Origin: an uncultured Lachnospiraceae bacterium
GTDB lineage: Bacteria > Bacillota > Clostridia > Lachnospirales > Lachnospiraceae
DNA length: 64,000 nt
Assembly: GCA_910578715.1 (NCBI GenBank)
Contig: CAJTRL010000007.1
Location: 1-64,000, forward strand
Direction of reading: 5' to 3'
Part shown: piece after piece, positions 41,751 through 51,267 of the stretch
How positions within the stretch are numbered: the first letter of the stretch is position 1
Layout of the letters: each line of letters opens with the position of its first letter
The notes under the pieces: model-generated
What the model was told of the DNA's origin: nothing
Database searches by the model: none
The model's input: only the letters and a program-made list of their open reading frames with translations
Translations under genes and position numbers: made by a program

Positions 41751-42653
41751 TCAGGCATGGGACAGGGTCGGAAACATCATCCTGTCCATTTCAAAACGCT
41801 CGAACCCGCTTCCCTTTAAAAACAGGGTGCAGTCATCTTCCTTCCGTAATGCCAGGGTAAGCGCGCCATGATTTTGCGGTGTAAATCCAAGAATGACCTG
41901 GCGGATGTTTCCGCCCCAATCGTTTACAATCTGCATGATATCGACGGGATGGGGAGCAAAAATATTGTGAAGGAGCAGACGGTCATTTTCTGTTTCCGCA
42001 ATGACATAGGCGTCCAGTTCTTTATGGTAAAAGACATTTTCCCGCATGTATTTGGTAACATAGAACATAATCAGGCCGCTGTTATCTGTCATTTCAAAAG
42101 CGCTTTGTGGAACGCTCCGGCGGACTGCCTGTTCCAGAAGCGTCCATGCGGTTTTATCGCGCATCGGAATCTGCTCGATGACAGGTTCCTTTCCGAAGGA
42201 GCGTTCTTTGTCAGAAATTGGGATGGAGGAAGTTTCTGCAATAATCTTTCCTGAATATTGATATTCGTCCGCTTTCCGAAAGCCGAATTTCGGATAAAAA
42301 TCCAGCACGCTGTCGTTGGCGAACAGATAAACGCCGTCCGTCCGCATCCTGTAATCTTTTTCGATTTCCGCCATAATCTGCCTGATAAATCCGCGGTTCC
42401 GGTATGCTTTATCGGTCATAACCGTTCCGAGCTGAATATAAAACTTTCGCTGTCCGTGCCGGATAAAATTCATGTGGCTGACAGATACATTGGCAGCAAC
42501 CTTTCCGTTCAGGACGATAGAATAGGGACGATAACCATCGCTCCAGAAACCGTTCTGATACCAGTCTTCAAAATCGATGTCAAAAGTCTGCCGGGCCAGT
42601 TCATTGAAACTCTGCCGCAATTCCTTGTTGTCTCTGTAATTTTTGATTATCAT
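41751..42653 (-). CDS. GNAT-family N-acetyltransferase
   Basis: The 300-residue protein has an N-terminal GNAT fold with FYIQLGTVMTDKAYRNRGF (acetyl-CoA loop Arg-Asn-Arg-Gly), then IMAEIEKDY and a YPKFGFRKADEYQYS strand. A second domain of about 130 residues follows. It is oriented against its neighbours. It could provide the N-acetylation missing from the pseudaminic acid pathway, but PseH enzymes are much shorter single-domain proteins, so this is a weak candidate. The start at 42653 is chosen because AAAGG lies upstream; longer frames run through an A+T-rich promoter region. Confidence 0.75.
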   Translation of the reverse strand: MIIKNYRDNKELRQSFNELARQTFDIDFEDWYQNGFWSDGYRPYSIVLNGKVAANVSVSHMNFIRHGQRKFYIQLGTVMTDKAYRNRGFIRQIMAEIEKDYRMRTDGVYLFANDSVLDFYPKFGFRKADEYQYSGKIIAETSSIPISDKERSFGKEPVIEQIPMRDKTAWTLLEQAVRRSVPQSAFEMTDNSGLIMFYVTKYMRENVFYHKELDAYVIAETENDRLLLHNIFAPHPVDIMQIVNDWGGNIRQVILGFTPQNHGALTLALRKEDDCTLFLKGSGFERFEMDRMMFPTLSHA

Positions 42654-42868
42654 TTTAGTTATGCCTTTCTTTTTGGAAGGATTCCTTTTTTGGCACAAAG
42701 CAGTTCCGAATCCGATACATAAATTATCCCTGCCTATTACGGTCATAGTATAGCGTGTATTCGTGTAAAAATAAAGCAATTTATCGAGAAAAAAAGCATC
42801 AAAATACATGAATATTTTGAAAAAATAACATAAAGCGACACGAATAAAAAACCTTCCTTTTTGTAATA

Positions 42869-42897
42869 TTGCCAACGGAAATGACCTATGCTATACT
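42869..42897 (+). promoter_or_regulatory. Promoter of the pseB operon
   Basis: TTGCCA at 42869-42874 and TATACT at 42892-42897 are 17 bases apart, with the ATG of pseB 39 bases further on. This is one of the clearest sigma-A promoters in the window. Confidence 0.7.
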
Positions 42898-42935
42898 AAA
42901 ACCTGATATTGACAACGAAAACTGGAGGACGAACG

Positions 42936-43919
42936 ATGTTGACAAATAAAACAATTTTAATAACCGGCGGGACAGGCTCTTTTGGAAAAAGTTTTACCAA
43001 ATATGTGCTGACCCATTATGCACCGAAAAAAATAATCATCTATTCCCGCGATGAGTTCAAACAATGGGCGATGGCGGACGAGTTTAAAGAATATGCAGAA
43101 AAGCTGCGGTTTTTTATCGGGGATGTGCGCGACCTGGCAAGGCTGAAAAGGGCCTGTGAGGGCGTTGATTACATCATTCATGCGGCGGCGCTTAAACAGG
43201 TTCCGTCCTGTGAGTATAATCCGAACGAAGCGATTAAGACAAATATCCACGGCGCGATGAATGTAATTGATGCGGCGCTGGACTGCGGCGTTCACAAAGT
43301 GGTTGCCCTGTCAACGGACAAGGCGGTCAATCCGGTGAATTTGTATGGCGGCACAAAATTAGTATCGGATAAACTTTTTGTGGCGGCCAATGCCTATGCG
43401 GGAAACAAGGACGTCTGCTTTTCCATCGTCCGTTATGGAAACGTGGCGGGGAGCAGAGGCTCCATCATTCCGATTTTTGAGAAAATTATCAGAGAGGGCG
43501 GGACGGAACTGCCGATTACCGATACGAGGATGACCCGTTTCTGGATTAGCCTTACGCAAGGAATTGAGCTTGTTATCAAAGCGCTGGCGGAGGCGAAAGG
43601 CGGGGAGACTTTTATCAGCAAAATCCCTTCTTTCAAGGTGACGGATTTGGCGGAAGCCATGCTGCCGGGCGCCAAGCTGAAAGAAATCGGCATTCGTCCA
43701 GGCGAAAAACTGCATGAAATCATGGTGACGACGGAAGACTCCGCTACGACCTACGAATACGATAAGCATTTCATCGTTTATCCGCAGATGACCTGGAATA
43801 ACAGACAGCAGCCGGATTTGAGCGGTAAAAAGGTAACGGACGGTTTTTCGTACAGTTCGGACAATAACACGGAGTGGCTTTCCGTGGAGGATATCCGGGA
43901 AAGGCTGAAAGAAATATAA
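42936..43919 (+). CDS. pseB: UDP-N-acetylglucosamine 4,6-dehydratase (inverting)
   Basis: The 327-residue enzyme is an extended SDR with ITGGTGSFGKSFTKYVL, YSRDEFKQWAM, FFIGDVRDLARL, HAAALKQVPSCEYNP, the active-site STDKAVNPVNLYGGTK and SIVRYGNVAGSRGS, all typical of PseB/FlaA1. It removes water from UDP-GlcNAc and inverts C5, the first step to pseudaminic acid. GGAGG precedes the ATG at 42936; a TTG 27 bases earlier would overlap that site. It has its own promoter and is followed, after a hairpin, by pseC. Confidence 0.92.
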   Translation: MLTNKTILITGGTGSFGKSFTKYVLTHYAPKKIIIYSRDEFKQWAMADEFKEYAEKLRFFIGDVRDLARLKRACEGVDYIIHAAALKQVPSCEYNPNEAIKTNIHGAMNVIDAALDCGVHKVVALSTDKAVNPVNLYGGTKLVSDKLFVAANAYAGNKDVCFSIVRYGNVAGSRGSIIPIFEKIIREGGTELPITDTRMTRFWISLTQGIELVIKALAEAKGGETFISKIPSFKVTDLAEAMLPGAKLKEIGIRPGEKLHEIMVTTEDSATTYEYDKHFIVYPQMTWNNRQQPDLSGKKVTDGFSYSSDNNTEWLSVEDIRERLKEI

Positions 43920-43936
43920 ATCATTTCCGCGGGGAA

Positions 43937-43964
43937 GAAGGACATACAGAAATGTATGTCCTTC
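43937..43964 (+). other. Hairpin between pseB and pseC
   Basis: GAAGGACATAC and GTATGTCCTTC form a perfect eleven-base stem with a six-base loop, 17 bases after pseB. There is no T run, so it is not a standard terminator; it may protect mRNA or tune the pseB:pseC ratio. Confidence 0.5.
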
Positions 43965-44114
43965 CGCGATAAATCCCGTTTGTGCCTGACGGTACAGACT
44001 TGTGGGCGGGAGAGAGAACATGGCGATAGAGACGGAGAGACCGGGAAAACAATGGCGGTAGGAAAACAGGGACGAGGAGACGGAAAAAAGGAATTAGAAT
44101 AGACGGGAAAGGAA

Positions 44115-45365
44115 ATGGAAAGCACAAAAATGGAGAAACCAGAAAAAACAACAGCGGCGGAAAGAACAGTGATGGAGAAACCGGCAATCGAAGGGGGAAC
44201 CCCTGTCAGGAAAGAGAAAATAAATTATGGGCACCAGTATATAGATGAGGCGGATATTCAGGCGGTGGTGGATGTACTGAGGAGCGATTATCTGACCTGC
44301 GGCCCGAAGATTGCAGAGCTGGAAAAGAAGCTGTGCCGGATTACGGGCGCGAAATATGCGGTAGTCTGCAGTAACGGTACGGCGGGGCTTCACATCGCCT
44401 GTCTGGCGGCGGGAGTCGGCGCGGGTGACGAAGTCATTACGACGCCGATTACTTTTGCGGCCTCCGCGAACTGCGCTCTTTATTGCGGGGCGAAGCCTGT
44501 TTTTGCGGACATCAATCCGGAAACTTACAACATAGACCCGGCCTCGGTAGAAAAATGTGTGACGGATAAAACAAAAGCGGTAGTTGCGGTGGATTACACC
44601 GGGCAGTCGGTGGAGTTAGAACCGCTGTTAAAGCTCTGCCGTGAAAAAAATCTGATTTTGATAGAGGACGGCGCGCATGTTATCGGAACGACCTATCAGG
44701 GCAGAAAAAACGGCTCCATCGCGGACATGACCATGTTCAGCTTTCATCCGGTCAAGACCGTTACGGCGGGAGAAGGCGGAGCTGTTTTGACAAACAGCGA
44801 AGAATACTATCAGAAGCTGCTATTGTACCGTGCTCACGGTATTACGAGGGACGAGCGGTTTCTGGAACATGAATCTGACGGCGCGTGGTATTACGAGCAG
44901 CTTGTGCTCGGTTATAATTACCGGATGACGGACATGCAGGCCGCGCTGTTAATCAGCCAGCTGGATAAGCTGGAATTGTTCAGCAGACGGAGAAAAGAGA
45001 TAGTTGCCCGCTATAACGAAGCCTTTTCAGAGATTCCAGGCATCATCGTACAGAAAGAAATCCCGGATTCCGATACCACGAGGCATCTTTATATTCTGCG
45101 GATAAAGCCGGAGGAATTTTCCATAGGCAGAAAGCGGTTTTTTGATGCGCTGGCGGCGGAGAACGTATGCTGTAACGTACATTATATACCGACTTATTAT
45201 TTTCCGTATTATGAAAAACTGGGATATCGGAAAGGTATCTGCCCGAATGCGGAAAAACTGTACGAGGAAATCATCACGCTCCCGCTTTATTATGCGATGA
45301 CGGACGAGGACGTGGAGAGCGTCATCAGGGCGGTTAGAAAACTTGTGGAATATTATCACTTGTAA
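44115..45365 (+). CDS. pseC: UDP-4-amino-4,6-dideoxy-N-acetyl-beta-L-altrosamine transaminase
   Basis: The 416-residue PLP enzyme belongs to the DegT/DnrJ/EryC1 aminotransferases. It shows INYGHQYIDEADIQAVVDVL, SDYLTCGPKIAELE, VCSNGTAGLHIA, TTPITFAASANC, LIEDGAHVIGTTY, the PLP-lysine region FSFHPVKTVTAGEGG and NYRMTDMQAALLISQLDK. These fit PseC, which aminates the product of PseB at C4 using glutamate. The N-terminus has about 25 extra residues compared with usual PseC; a later ATG (44172) preceding KPAIEGG is possible. Confidence 0.92.
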   Translation: MESTKMEKPEKTTAAERTVMEKPAIEGGTPVRKEKINYGHQYIDEADIQAVVDVLRSDYLTCGPKIAELEKKLCRITGAKYAVVCSNGTAGLHIACLAAGVGAGDEVITTPITFAASANCALYCGAKPVFADINPETYNIDPASVEKCVTDKTKAVVAVDYTGQSVELEPLLKLCREKNLILIEDGAHVIGTTYQGRKNGSIADMTMFSFHPVKTVTAGEGGAVLTNSEEYYQKLLLYRAHGITRDERFLEHESDGAWYYEQLVLGYNYRMTDMQAALLISQLDKLELFSRRRKEIVARYNEAFSEIPGIIVQKEIPDSDTTRHLYILRIKPEEFSIGRKRFFDALAAENVCCNVHYIPTYYFPYYEKLGYRKGICPNAEKLYEEIITLPLYYAMTDEDVESVIRAVRKLVEYYHL

Positions 45366-45433
45366 AAGGTAAAATGTCTGTCAAAGGGACGGGCGCAGTG
45401 TGAAAAATTGATTTTAGCGGCTGAAAGAAAGGC

Positions 45434-46489
45434 ATGGCTATTATGATGCTAAAGTTATCAATTATTGTTCCGGTTTATAATATGGCGGCGGAAGGAAAGC
45501 TGGAATATTGTCTGGAATCGCTGGTGCATCAGACGATTGCGGATTATGAAATCATTGCGGTGGACGACTGTTCCACGGACAATTCGATGGAAATTCTGTC
45601 CGCCTATGAGAAACGATATCCGGGCAAATTTCATGCGGTACATTCCCCGGCCAACCGGAAACAGGGCGGTGCGAAAAATATCGGCATGGGCCTGGCGAGG
45701 GGCGAATGGATTGGATTTATCGACAGCGACGACTGGGTGACGCCGGATTTTTACGAAAAGCTGATTCGCAAAGGAGAAGAAAGCGGAGCGGATATGGTGG
45801 GCTGTGATTACCATCTGACAAATGAGCACAGTATGAAAATCGGCCAGGTCGTTCATAACAATAAAAAAGAGCAGACAGGCGTTCTGAACGAAGAAAAGTA
45901 TCGGTCTCTATTAGTGGACAGCGGAAGTCTCGTCGTCAAGGTCTATCGGCGGGAAATCGTAATCGACCATCCGGGCCGTTTCCCGGAAGGCATATTTTAT
46001 GAGGATAATGCCCTTGCAAATTCCTGGATGCTGCGGGCAAAGCATTTTGAATATATCGAGGAACCGTTATATTATTATTATCAGCACGATACATCTACGG
46101 TGCATACGATTACGCAGAAACGCTGTGAGGACCGGATGGAAGCCGGGCGGCTGATGTTAGAGGAAGCCAGAAAGTATGATTATCTGGATAAGTACCGGGC
46201 GGAAATCGAGTTCAGTTTTACGGTTCTTTTTTATATCAATACGCTTTTTACCTATATGCAGGGCGTAAGGCCGGTAAAATACGGATTTGTAAAAAAACTG
46301 GGGGACGAGATGAAACGGTGTTTCCCGAATTTTCAGGACAACCCGTATTACAGGGAGCGGGTGCATGCGGAAGAAAAGAAACTGGCCGCCATGCAGATGC
46401 GCTCCACGGCATGGTTTATCCTGTATTATAAATTGTTGTGGGGCTACCGCAATTTCAGGAAAAAAACATCGGAACGGGAGAGTATATGA
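45434..46489 (+). CDS. Glycosyltransferase family 2
   Basis: The 351-residue GT2 protein has LSIIVPVYNMAAEGKLEYCL, AVDDCSTDNSME, GGAKNIGMGLARGEWI, FIDSDDWVTPDFYEKL and FYEDNALANSWML, the domain order of capsule and teichoic-acid GT2 enzymes. It lies between pseC and a membrane protein, so it could transfer pseudaminic acid or the sugar next to it, although the known Pse transferases belong to other families. The ATGs at 45443 and 45446 are alternative starts with better spacing from AAAGG. Its stop overlaps the next start (ATGA). Confidence 0.85.
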   Translation: MAIMMLKLSIIVPVYNMAAEGKLEYCLESLVHQTIADYEIIAVDDCSTDNSMEILSAYEKRYPGKFHAVHSPANRKQGGAKNIGMGLARGEWIGFIDSDDWVTPDFYEKLIRKGEESGADMVGCDYHLTNEHSMKIGQVVHNNKKEQTGVLNEEKYRSLLVDSGSLVVKVYRREIVIDHPGRFPEGIFYEDNALANSWMLRAKHFEYIEEPLYYYYQHDTSTVHTITQKRCEDRMEAGRLMLEEARKYDYLDKYRAEIEFSFTVLFYINTLFTYMQGVRPVKYGFVKKLGDEMKRCFPNFQDNPYYRERVHAEEKKLAAMQMRSTAWFILYYKLLWGYRNFRKKTSERESI

Positions 46490-48723
46490 AAATAACGGCC
46501 AAAACAAAAATTTTATATCTTATCGGCATATGCTGTATCATTTTTTTGCTGTGGCTTGGCAATGAAGGCGATAATCCGCTCGCCTATCTGGGCTCGGAAA
46601 TGCAGTATTCGTTCGGTCTGCTGGATTCAAATAACGCCCTTGTGATAAAAGAGTCTGTTGCCCGGACGGGCATTGCGGCCAGTACCCCGCAGCTTGTGGT
46701 AAACCGCGGGACCTACACGATTGGGCTCGACTATTCCACGGATATGACGGGGAATGTGGTGGAGCTGTGGGAACAGGGAAGCAAGGTTGCCGGATGGCCG
46801 TTAGACCCGGCACAGACCAGATTTTCACAGGAATTTACGCTGGCCAAAGACGCGAAACAATTATCGCTCAGACTGTATTATGCCGGGGAAGGCTCTTTTA
46901 CCATTCAGAGAATTGAACTGGCTCCGAGAACGCTTTTTTATACCGATACTTATTTCATGATATTGCTGTTCATACTGCTGAATATAGCCGGGTATTGTCT
47001 TTATCAGAGACATTTGAAAACGCCGGTAGCGCAGGAAAAGTTAATCGACGGATGTATCATTGCGGGGGTCGTACTGCTTGCGATGTCGCCGATGTTTTCG
47101 ACTTATCTGTATAATGGCGATGATTTGTGCTATCACCTGGCGCGGATAGAGGGCATCAAAGACTGTATACTGGACGGACAGATACCGGCAGTTATTATGC
47201 CGGATGCCATGAAGGGAAACGGTTATCTGAATGCGATGTATCCGTATCTGTTTTTGTACATCGGCGCTATTTTGAGAATCTTCCGTGTCTCCCTGGGCCT
47301 GTCTTATAAGATGGTGGTTTTTTGCGCGAATCTGGGTGCGGCGCTGTGCGCTTACTATGCCTTTAAATCCGTTTCCAAATCCCGCCGGACCGTCATTTTG
47401 GGAGTGGTTTTGTATACGCTGATGCCTTACCGTTTCACGAATATTTTTTCCAGAGGTGATTTGGGAGAAACGCTGGCGCTCACATTCTGGCCGCTGGTTA
47501 TCGTGGGAATGTATCATATTCTGCTGGGAGACAGAAAAAAATGGTATTTTTTAGTGATTGGGTTCAGCGGCATTCTGCAGAGCCATATTTTGAGCATCAT
47601 GTTTGTGATGGCGTTTTGCATTATCTCTTTCCTCGTATTTATCGGCAATGTGTGGAAAGAAAAGCGTTATGTGGAAATCGGCAAAGCGGCCGGGCTTACC
47701 GTTTTGCTGAATTTGTGGTTCCTCGTACCGTTTCTCTATTACTATTTTAAAGAACCGCTCGGTACGGAGCTCTTGCGGTGGAGCGGGTATTTTGACCAGG
47801 CAATCAATCCGTCCAACCTGGCGCAGTCCATCAGTCTGTACAATAAGCAGTATTTTTCACTGGGGCTGCCATTGCTTGGATGTATCGGTATCGGTGTGCT
47901 GCACCTTGTATGCGATAAGAAAAAAATGGAGGACGCGCTGGATGGATATCTTTGTTTTCTACTGATTCTTGGTGTGATTCTGACCTGGATGACGACAGGA
48001 TATTTTCCGAGCAAAGAGATGCGCCAGAACGGGCTGCTCGATTCCATCATGACGATGCTGCAGTTTCCCTGGCGGTTCCTGGGGCCGGCATGTACTTGCT
48101 TTTTGCTTGCCGGAATTATCTGGCTTTCCCGGTCGGAGATTTTAAAGCCTTATAGAAATCTGATTTTTGCACTTTTTATTGGATTAAACCTGCTGACGGT
48201 GCAGACGATTCCGACGGATAACATTCATATGCCGTACAGCAGCGCGGAAGCGACGGCTTCCAAAGGACATGGAAGCAAAATGGCGGCCAATATCGGCATT
48301 TTTTATCCGCATGAATGGAGGCTGGAAGGCATTACGGACGACAGGCTGGTAACGAGCGTGCTCGTGTCGGATTTGAACCGCGTAAGCGTTGTCAATTACA
48401 GTAAAACAGGAACCAGAGCGAAAGCGGTCTACTCGGCCGAAGTGGAAGGAGCTTATCTGGAAATGCCGATTCTGAATTATGCGGGTTACCGCGCGTGGGA
48501 TGAAAACGGCAGAAAACTGGAAATTCTGGACGGCGACGACCACCGCATCCGGGTGATGCTTTCGGGGGACGGGAAGGAGCATGAAGTTCATGTCCGATTC
48601 GGTCCGGTGCCGGGATTCCTGGCCGCCAGTGCGGTATCGTTTCTGACTGCGGCGGGAATCGGGTGGTGGTACTGGAAGAAGCGGAAGAAAGAGGCCGCTG
48701 GCAGTCTGATGACTGGAACCTGA
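46486..48723 (+). CDS. Large GT-C-like membrane protein
   Basis: The 745-residue protein has one N-terminal helix, an outside domain of about 120 residues, then ten or more membrane helices and a C-terminal soluble beta domain ending in a last helix and a KKRKKE tail. An outside loop with LYNGDDLCYHLARIEGIKD and a NGYLNAMYPYLFLYIGA segment match membrane proteins related to YfhO and to the 6-pyruvoyl-tetrahydropterin-synthase-related family, thought to be GT-C glycosyltransferases. It could modify the exported glycan on the outer face. GGGAG lies just upstream. The pse gene run is interrupted after this gene. Confidence 0.7.
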   Translation: MKITAKTKILYLIGICCIIFLLWLGNEGDNPLAYLGSEMQYSFGLLDSNNALVIKESVARTGIAASTPQLVVNRGTYTIGLDYSTDMTGNVVELWEQGSKVAGWPLDPAQTRFSQEFTLAKDAKQLSLRLYYAGEGSFTIQRIELAPRTLFYTDTYFMILLFILLNIAGYCLYQRHLKTPVAQEKLIDGCIIAGVVLLAMSPMFSTYLYNGDDLCYHLARIEGIKDCILDGQIPAVIMPDAMKGNGYLNAMYPYLFLYIGAILRIFRVSLGLSYKMVVFCANLGAALCAYYAFKSVSKSRRTVILGVVLYTLMPYRFTNIFSRGDLGETLALTFWPLVIVGMYHILLGDRKKWYFLVIGFSGILQSHILSIMFVMAFCIISFLVFIGNVWKEKRYVEIGKAAGLTVLLNLWFLVPFLYYYFKEPLGTELLRWSGYFDQAINPSNLAQSISLYNKQYFSLGLPLLGCIGIGVLHLVCDKKKMEDALDGYLCFLLILGVILTWMTTGYFPSKEMRQNGLLDSIMTMLQFPWRFLGPACTCFLLAGIIWLSRSEILKPYRNLIFALFIGLNLLTVQTIPTDNIHMPYSSAEATASKGHGSKMAANIGIFYPHEWRLEGITDDRLVTSVLVSDLNRVSVVNYSKTGTRAKAVYSAEVEGAYLEMPILNYAGYRAWDENGRKLEILDGDDHRIRVMLSGDGKEHEVHVRFGPVPGFLAASAVSFLTAAGIGWWYWKKRKKEAAGSLMTGT

Positions 48724-49095
48724 AGAAATAAAGAGCCTTGAGATGACAATTCCAAATAAAAAAGTAAATCTTGAAAAAGATAATGCGGCAGCTTCTTAAT
48801 ATGAAAAGGGCTGTCGCTATTTTTTGTCCAAACACAGCACATGGAAAAGCTAAAGGACAGCTTTCCCACGTCCAGCAGACGGGGTTACCCACAATCTCAA
48901 AAGAGCAGCCAGTTACTCACATTCCCACAATGCCGACTGCTACGAAATCCCTCTCATTTCTCATATTATTTTATACGGCACTAGCAGAATATGGAAAATT
49001 CAAGTAACAGCCCCAATTACCGAAAAATGAAGATATTTTACAAGATTTTTGAAAATCTTTGATTTAAAATGTTTTTTGGCAAGGAGGAAATTTGA
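48724..49095 (+). other. Intergenic junction without a recognised gene
   Basis: These 372 bases mark the change from the pse genes to an A+T-rich inserted module. A 78-codon open frame at 48771-49007 has no ribosome binding site and no recognisable product. I see no terminator with a T run and no terminal repeats. The last 70 bases are A+T-rich and probably hold the promoter of the AraC-type gene; the GGAGG at 49083 serves its start. Confidence 0.4.
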
Positions 49096-49926
49096 ATGAA
49101 GAAAGAAATCAGAACCGTTGTTTATGATGAATCATTGCGGATTGAAGCCTACCGCTTTGAGGGAATTGTCCAGCCGTTTCCAAACCATTTTCATGAGCAT
49201 TATGTAATTGGTTTTGTGGAGAACGGTGAACGCTATTTGTCTTGCAGGAACATAGACTACACGATTGGACAGGGAAGTGTTGTTTTGTTCAATCCGGGCG
49301 ATAACCATGCCTGCGTACAGTCTGATGACGGTACATTAGATTACCGTGGCCTTAATATCAGCAAAGAAATTATGCTTGATTTGGCAGAAGAAGTGACAGG
49401 AAAACGGGAACTTCCGGGATTTTCAGAGAATGTGATTTGTGATGATGAAGTAATCTGCTATCTGCGCCCGCTGCATGAAATGGTGATGAATGGAAACAGT
49501 GACTTCGGAAAAGAAGAAAATTTGTTGTTTCTGTTGTCCAGCCTGATTCAGAATTATAGCAAGCCTTTTGAAAGCTGTATTCCAGAGTGCAGACAGGAAA
49601 TCGAAAACGCCTGTATGTTTATGGAGCAGCACTTTACAGAGCGTATTTATTTAGACCAGATTTGCCGCCAGGCATCCTTAAGCAAGTCAACGCTCCTTAG
49701 AGCATTTACAAAGTCAAAGGGGATTACCCCATACCGTTATTTAGAAACAATCCGTATCAATGAAGCAAAGAAATTATTGTCAAACGGCGTATCTGTGCTT
49801 GACGCAGCAATAAGGACAGGGTTTTCTGACCAAAGCCACTTTACAAACTATTTTACCAGCTTTATCGGGCTTGCGCCGGGAGTATACCGTGAAATCTTTT
49901 TTGAAAAAAATAAGGGCGGTGAATAG
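49096..49926 (+). CDS. AraC-family transcriptional regulator
   Basis: The 276-residue protein has an N-terminal cupin (FPNHFHEHYVIGFVENGERY, GQGSVVLFNPGDNHACVQ) with histidines typical of metal or ligand binding. Its C-terminal AraC domain contains IYLDQICRQASLSKSTLLRA, SVLDAAIRTGFSDQSHFTNY and GLAPGVYRE. It is followed by an EamA transporter one base after its stop, the usual pairing of an AraC sensor with an exporter. GGAGG precedes the ATG. The gene and the three after it are more A+T-rich than the pse genes around them, which points to later insertion. Confidence 0.87.
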   Translation: MKKEIRTVVYDESLRIEAYRFEGIVQPFPNHFHEHYVIGFVENGERYLSCRNIDYTIGQGSVVLFNPGDNHACVQSDDGTLDYRGLNISKEIMLDLAEEVTGKRELPGFSENVICDDEVICYLRPLHEMVMNGNSDFGKEENLLFLLSSLIQNYSKPFESCIPECRQEIENACMFMEQHFTERIYLDQICRQASLSKSTLLRAFTKSKGITPYRYLETIRINEAKKLLSNGVSVLDAAIRTGFSDQSHFTNYFTSFIGLAPGVYREIFFEKNKGGE

Positions 49927-49927
49927 A

Positions 49928-50827
49928 ATGGTGACACAAAAGCGCACAGGGCATTTGGCGGCTCTGCTCACAATCCTTATATGGGGAACTACATTTATTT
50001 CCACAAAAATCCTGCTTACAGACTTTCAGCCCGTGGAAATCTTATTTTTCCGTTTTATTATGGGCTATCTGATTTTGCTGATAGCATATCCGCACAGTAT
50101 AAAGAGGTTAAACCAGAAACAGGAAATGACCTTTGTCGCTGCGGGTTTTTGCGGAGTATGTCTGTACTATTTGCTGGAAAATGTTGCATTAACTTATACA
50201 ATGACTTCCAATGTAGGCGTGATTATATCCGTAGCCCCGTTTATCACCGCAATATTGGCGCACCTGTTTATGAAGTCGGAAGAAAGATTGCGGATAAATT
50301 TTTTTATTGGCTTTATCGTTGCAATGGTAGGAATCATATTGATTAGCTTTAAGGGCTCACAGCTTAAATTGAATCCTGTTGGAGATATTTTAGCGTTTGC
50401 CGCCGCTTTTGTTTGGTCCTACTATTCTATTTTGACAAAAAGGATAGGAAGTTTCGGGCTTCCTGTTATCCTTACTACACGCAGGACATTTTTCTATGGT
50501 ATTTCATTTATGGTACCTGCATTATTCCTGTTTGACTTTCAGTTAGATTTGCCTCGTTTTACGGATATGAAAAATCTGCTCAATATTTTGTATTTGGGAA
50601 TCGGTGCGTCTGCTCTTTGCTTTGTAACATGGAATTATGCTGTAAAAGTATCAGGGGCAGTTAAAACAAGTATTTACATATACATGGTTCCGGTCATAAC
50701 CGTTATAACGTCTATGCTGGTTCTGAAAGAAACAGTTACATTTCTTTCTATAACTGGAACAGTATTAGCTGTTGTCGGGCTGTTTCTTTCTGAATATAAC
50801 AGGACAGGGAGCAAAAAGGATGAATGA
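49928..50827 (+). CDS. EamA/DMT-family transporter
   Basis: The 299-residue protein has ten membrane helices arranged as two EamA repeats: LAALLTILIWGTTFISTKIL and VEILFFRFIMGYLIL in the first, ILAFAAAFVWSYYSILTKRI and LYLGIGASALCFVTWNYAVK in the second, ending VLKETVTFLSITGTVLAVVG. Members export metabolites such as amino acids or nucleosides; the substrate is unknown. The ATG at 49928 is used; it starts two bases after the AraC stop codon. It shares eight bases with the following disrupted gene. Confidence 0.88.
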   Translation: MVTQKRTGHLAALLTILIWGTTFISTKILLTDFQPVEILFFRFIMGYLILLIAYPHSIKRLNQKQEMTFVAAGFCGVCLYYLLENVALTYTMTSNVGVIISVAPFITAILAHLFMKSEERLRINFFIGFIVAMVGIILISFKGSQLKLNPVGDILAFAAAFVWSYYSILTKRIGSFGLPVILTTRRTFFYGISFMVPALFLFDFQLDLPRFTDMKNLLNILYLGIGASALCFVTWNYAVKVSGAVKTSIYIYMVPVITVITSMLVLKETVTFLSITGTVLAVVGLFLSEYNRTGSKKDE

Positions 50828-51264
50828 GCCAGCCGTTAGATTAGAAGAACAAATTATCAGTTTGTTTCCAGCACTGGAAACCGAAGTTTATCAAGGCTGG
50901 ATATTAAAACAAACTTCCAACCAGACGATTATCTGTCCGCTATATGGTTCGTCTGATAAAGACATTACAGAACGTATACAGGCGGGCGAAGAAATCAGCC
51001 ACCAAAAATCTTTGGACTGTCAATTCCGCATTGTGGAGCATACCAACTATTATTTGGCGGCACGTCTTGAAGATTATGGTTATAAATTGCACCACGCTTT
51101 TGCCGTATGGTGTGGGCGTAGATGATATTTTTCAATTTGCGTATGGAAACCACATTTCAAGAATATTGGTGAACATTCCAGAGAATGAAAAGCTATTAGC
51201 CCATTACAGAGAATCAGGATTTCATAAAGCGTATCTTTACCGCTGTTATCAAAAGGAGGATTAA
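50820..51264 (+). pseudogene. Disrupted GNAT-type acetyltransferase
   Basis: A normal start with GGAG upstream opens a frame that stops at 51125 after about 101 codons (MNEPAVRLEEQIISLFPALE to LHHAFAVWCGRR). Another frame then continues without a start to 51264 with GVDDIFQFAYGNHISR and LLAHYRESGFHKAYLYRCYQ, which looks like the end of a GNAT domain. The two pieces together are shorter than a normal GNAT of this type, so an internal deletion plus frameshift near 51110 is likely. An uncorrected sequencing error would explain the frameshift but not the missing core. Confidence 0.6.
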
Positions 51265-51267
51265 AAA

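Noticed and set aside
41751..42653. GNAT protein as PseH
   Set aside because: Two-domain protein of 300 residues on the opposite strand; PseH is a short single-domain enzyme. Kept only as a weak candidate.
43937..43964. Terminator between pseB and pseC
   Set aside because: Strong stem but no T run, and pseC has no evident promoter of its own.
48771..49007. 78-codon open frame before the AraC gene
   Set aside because: No ribosome binding site and no recognisable sequence; listed only as an intergenic stretch.
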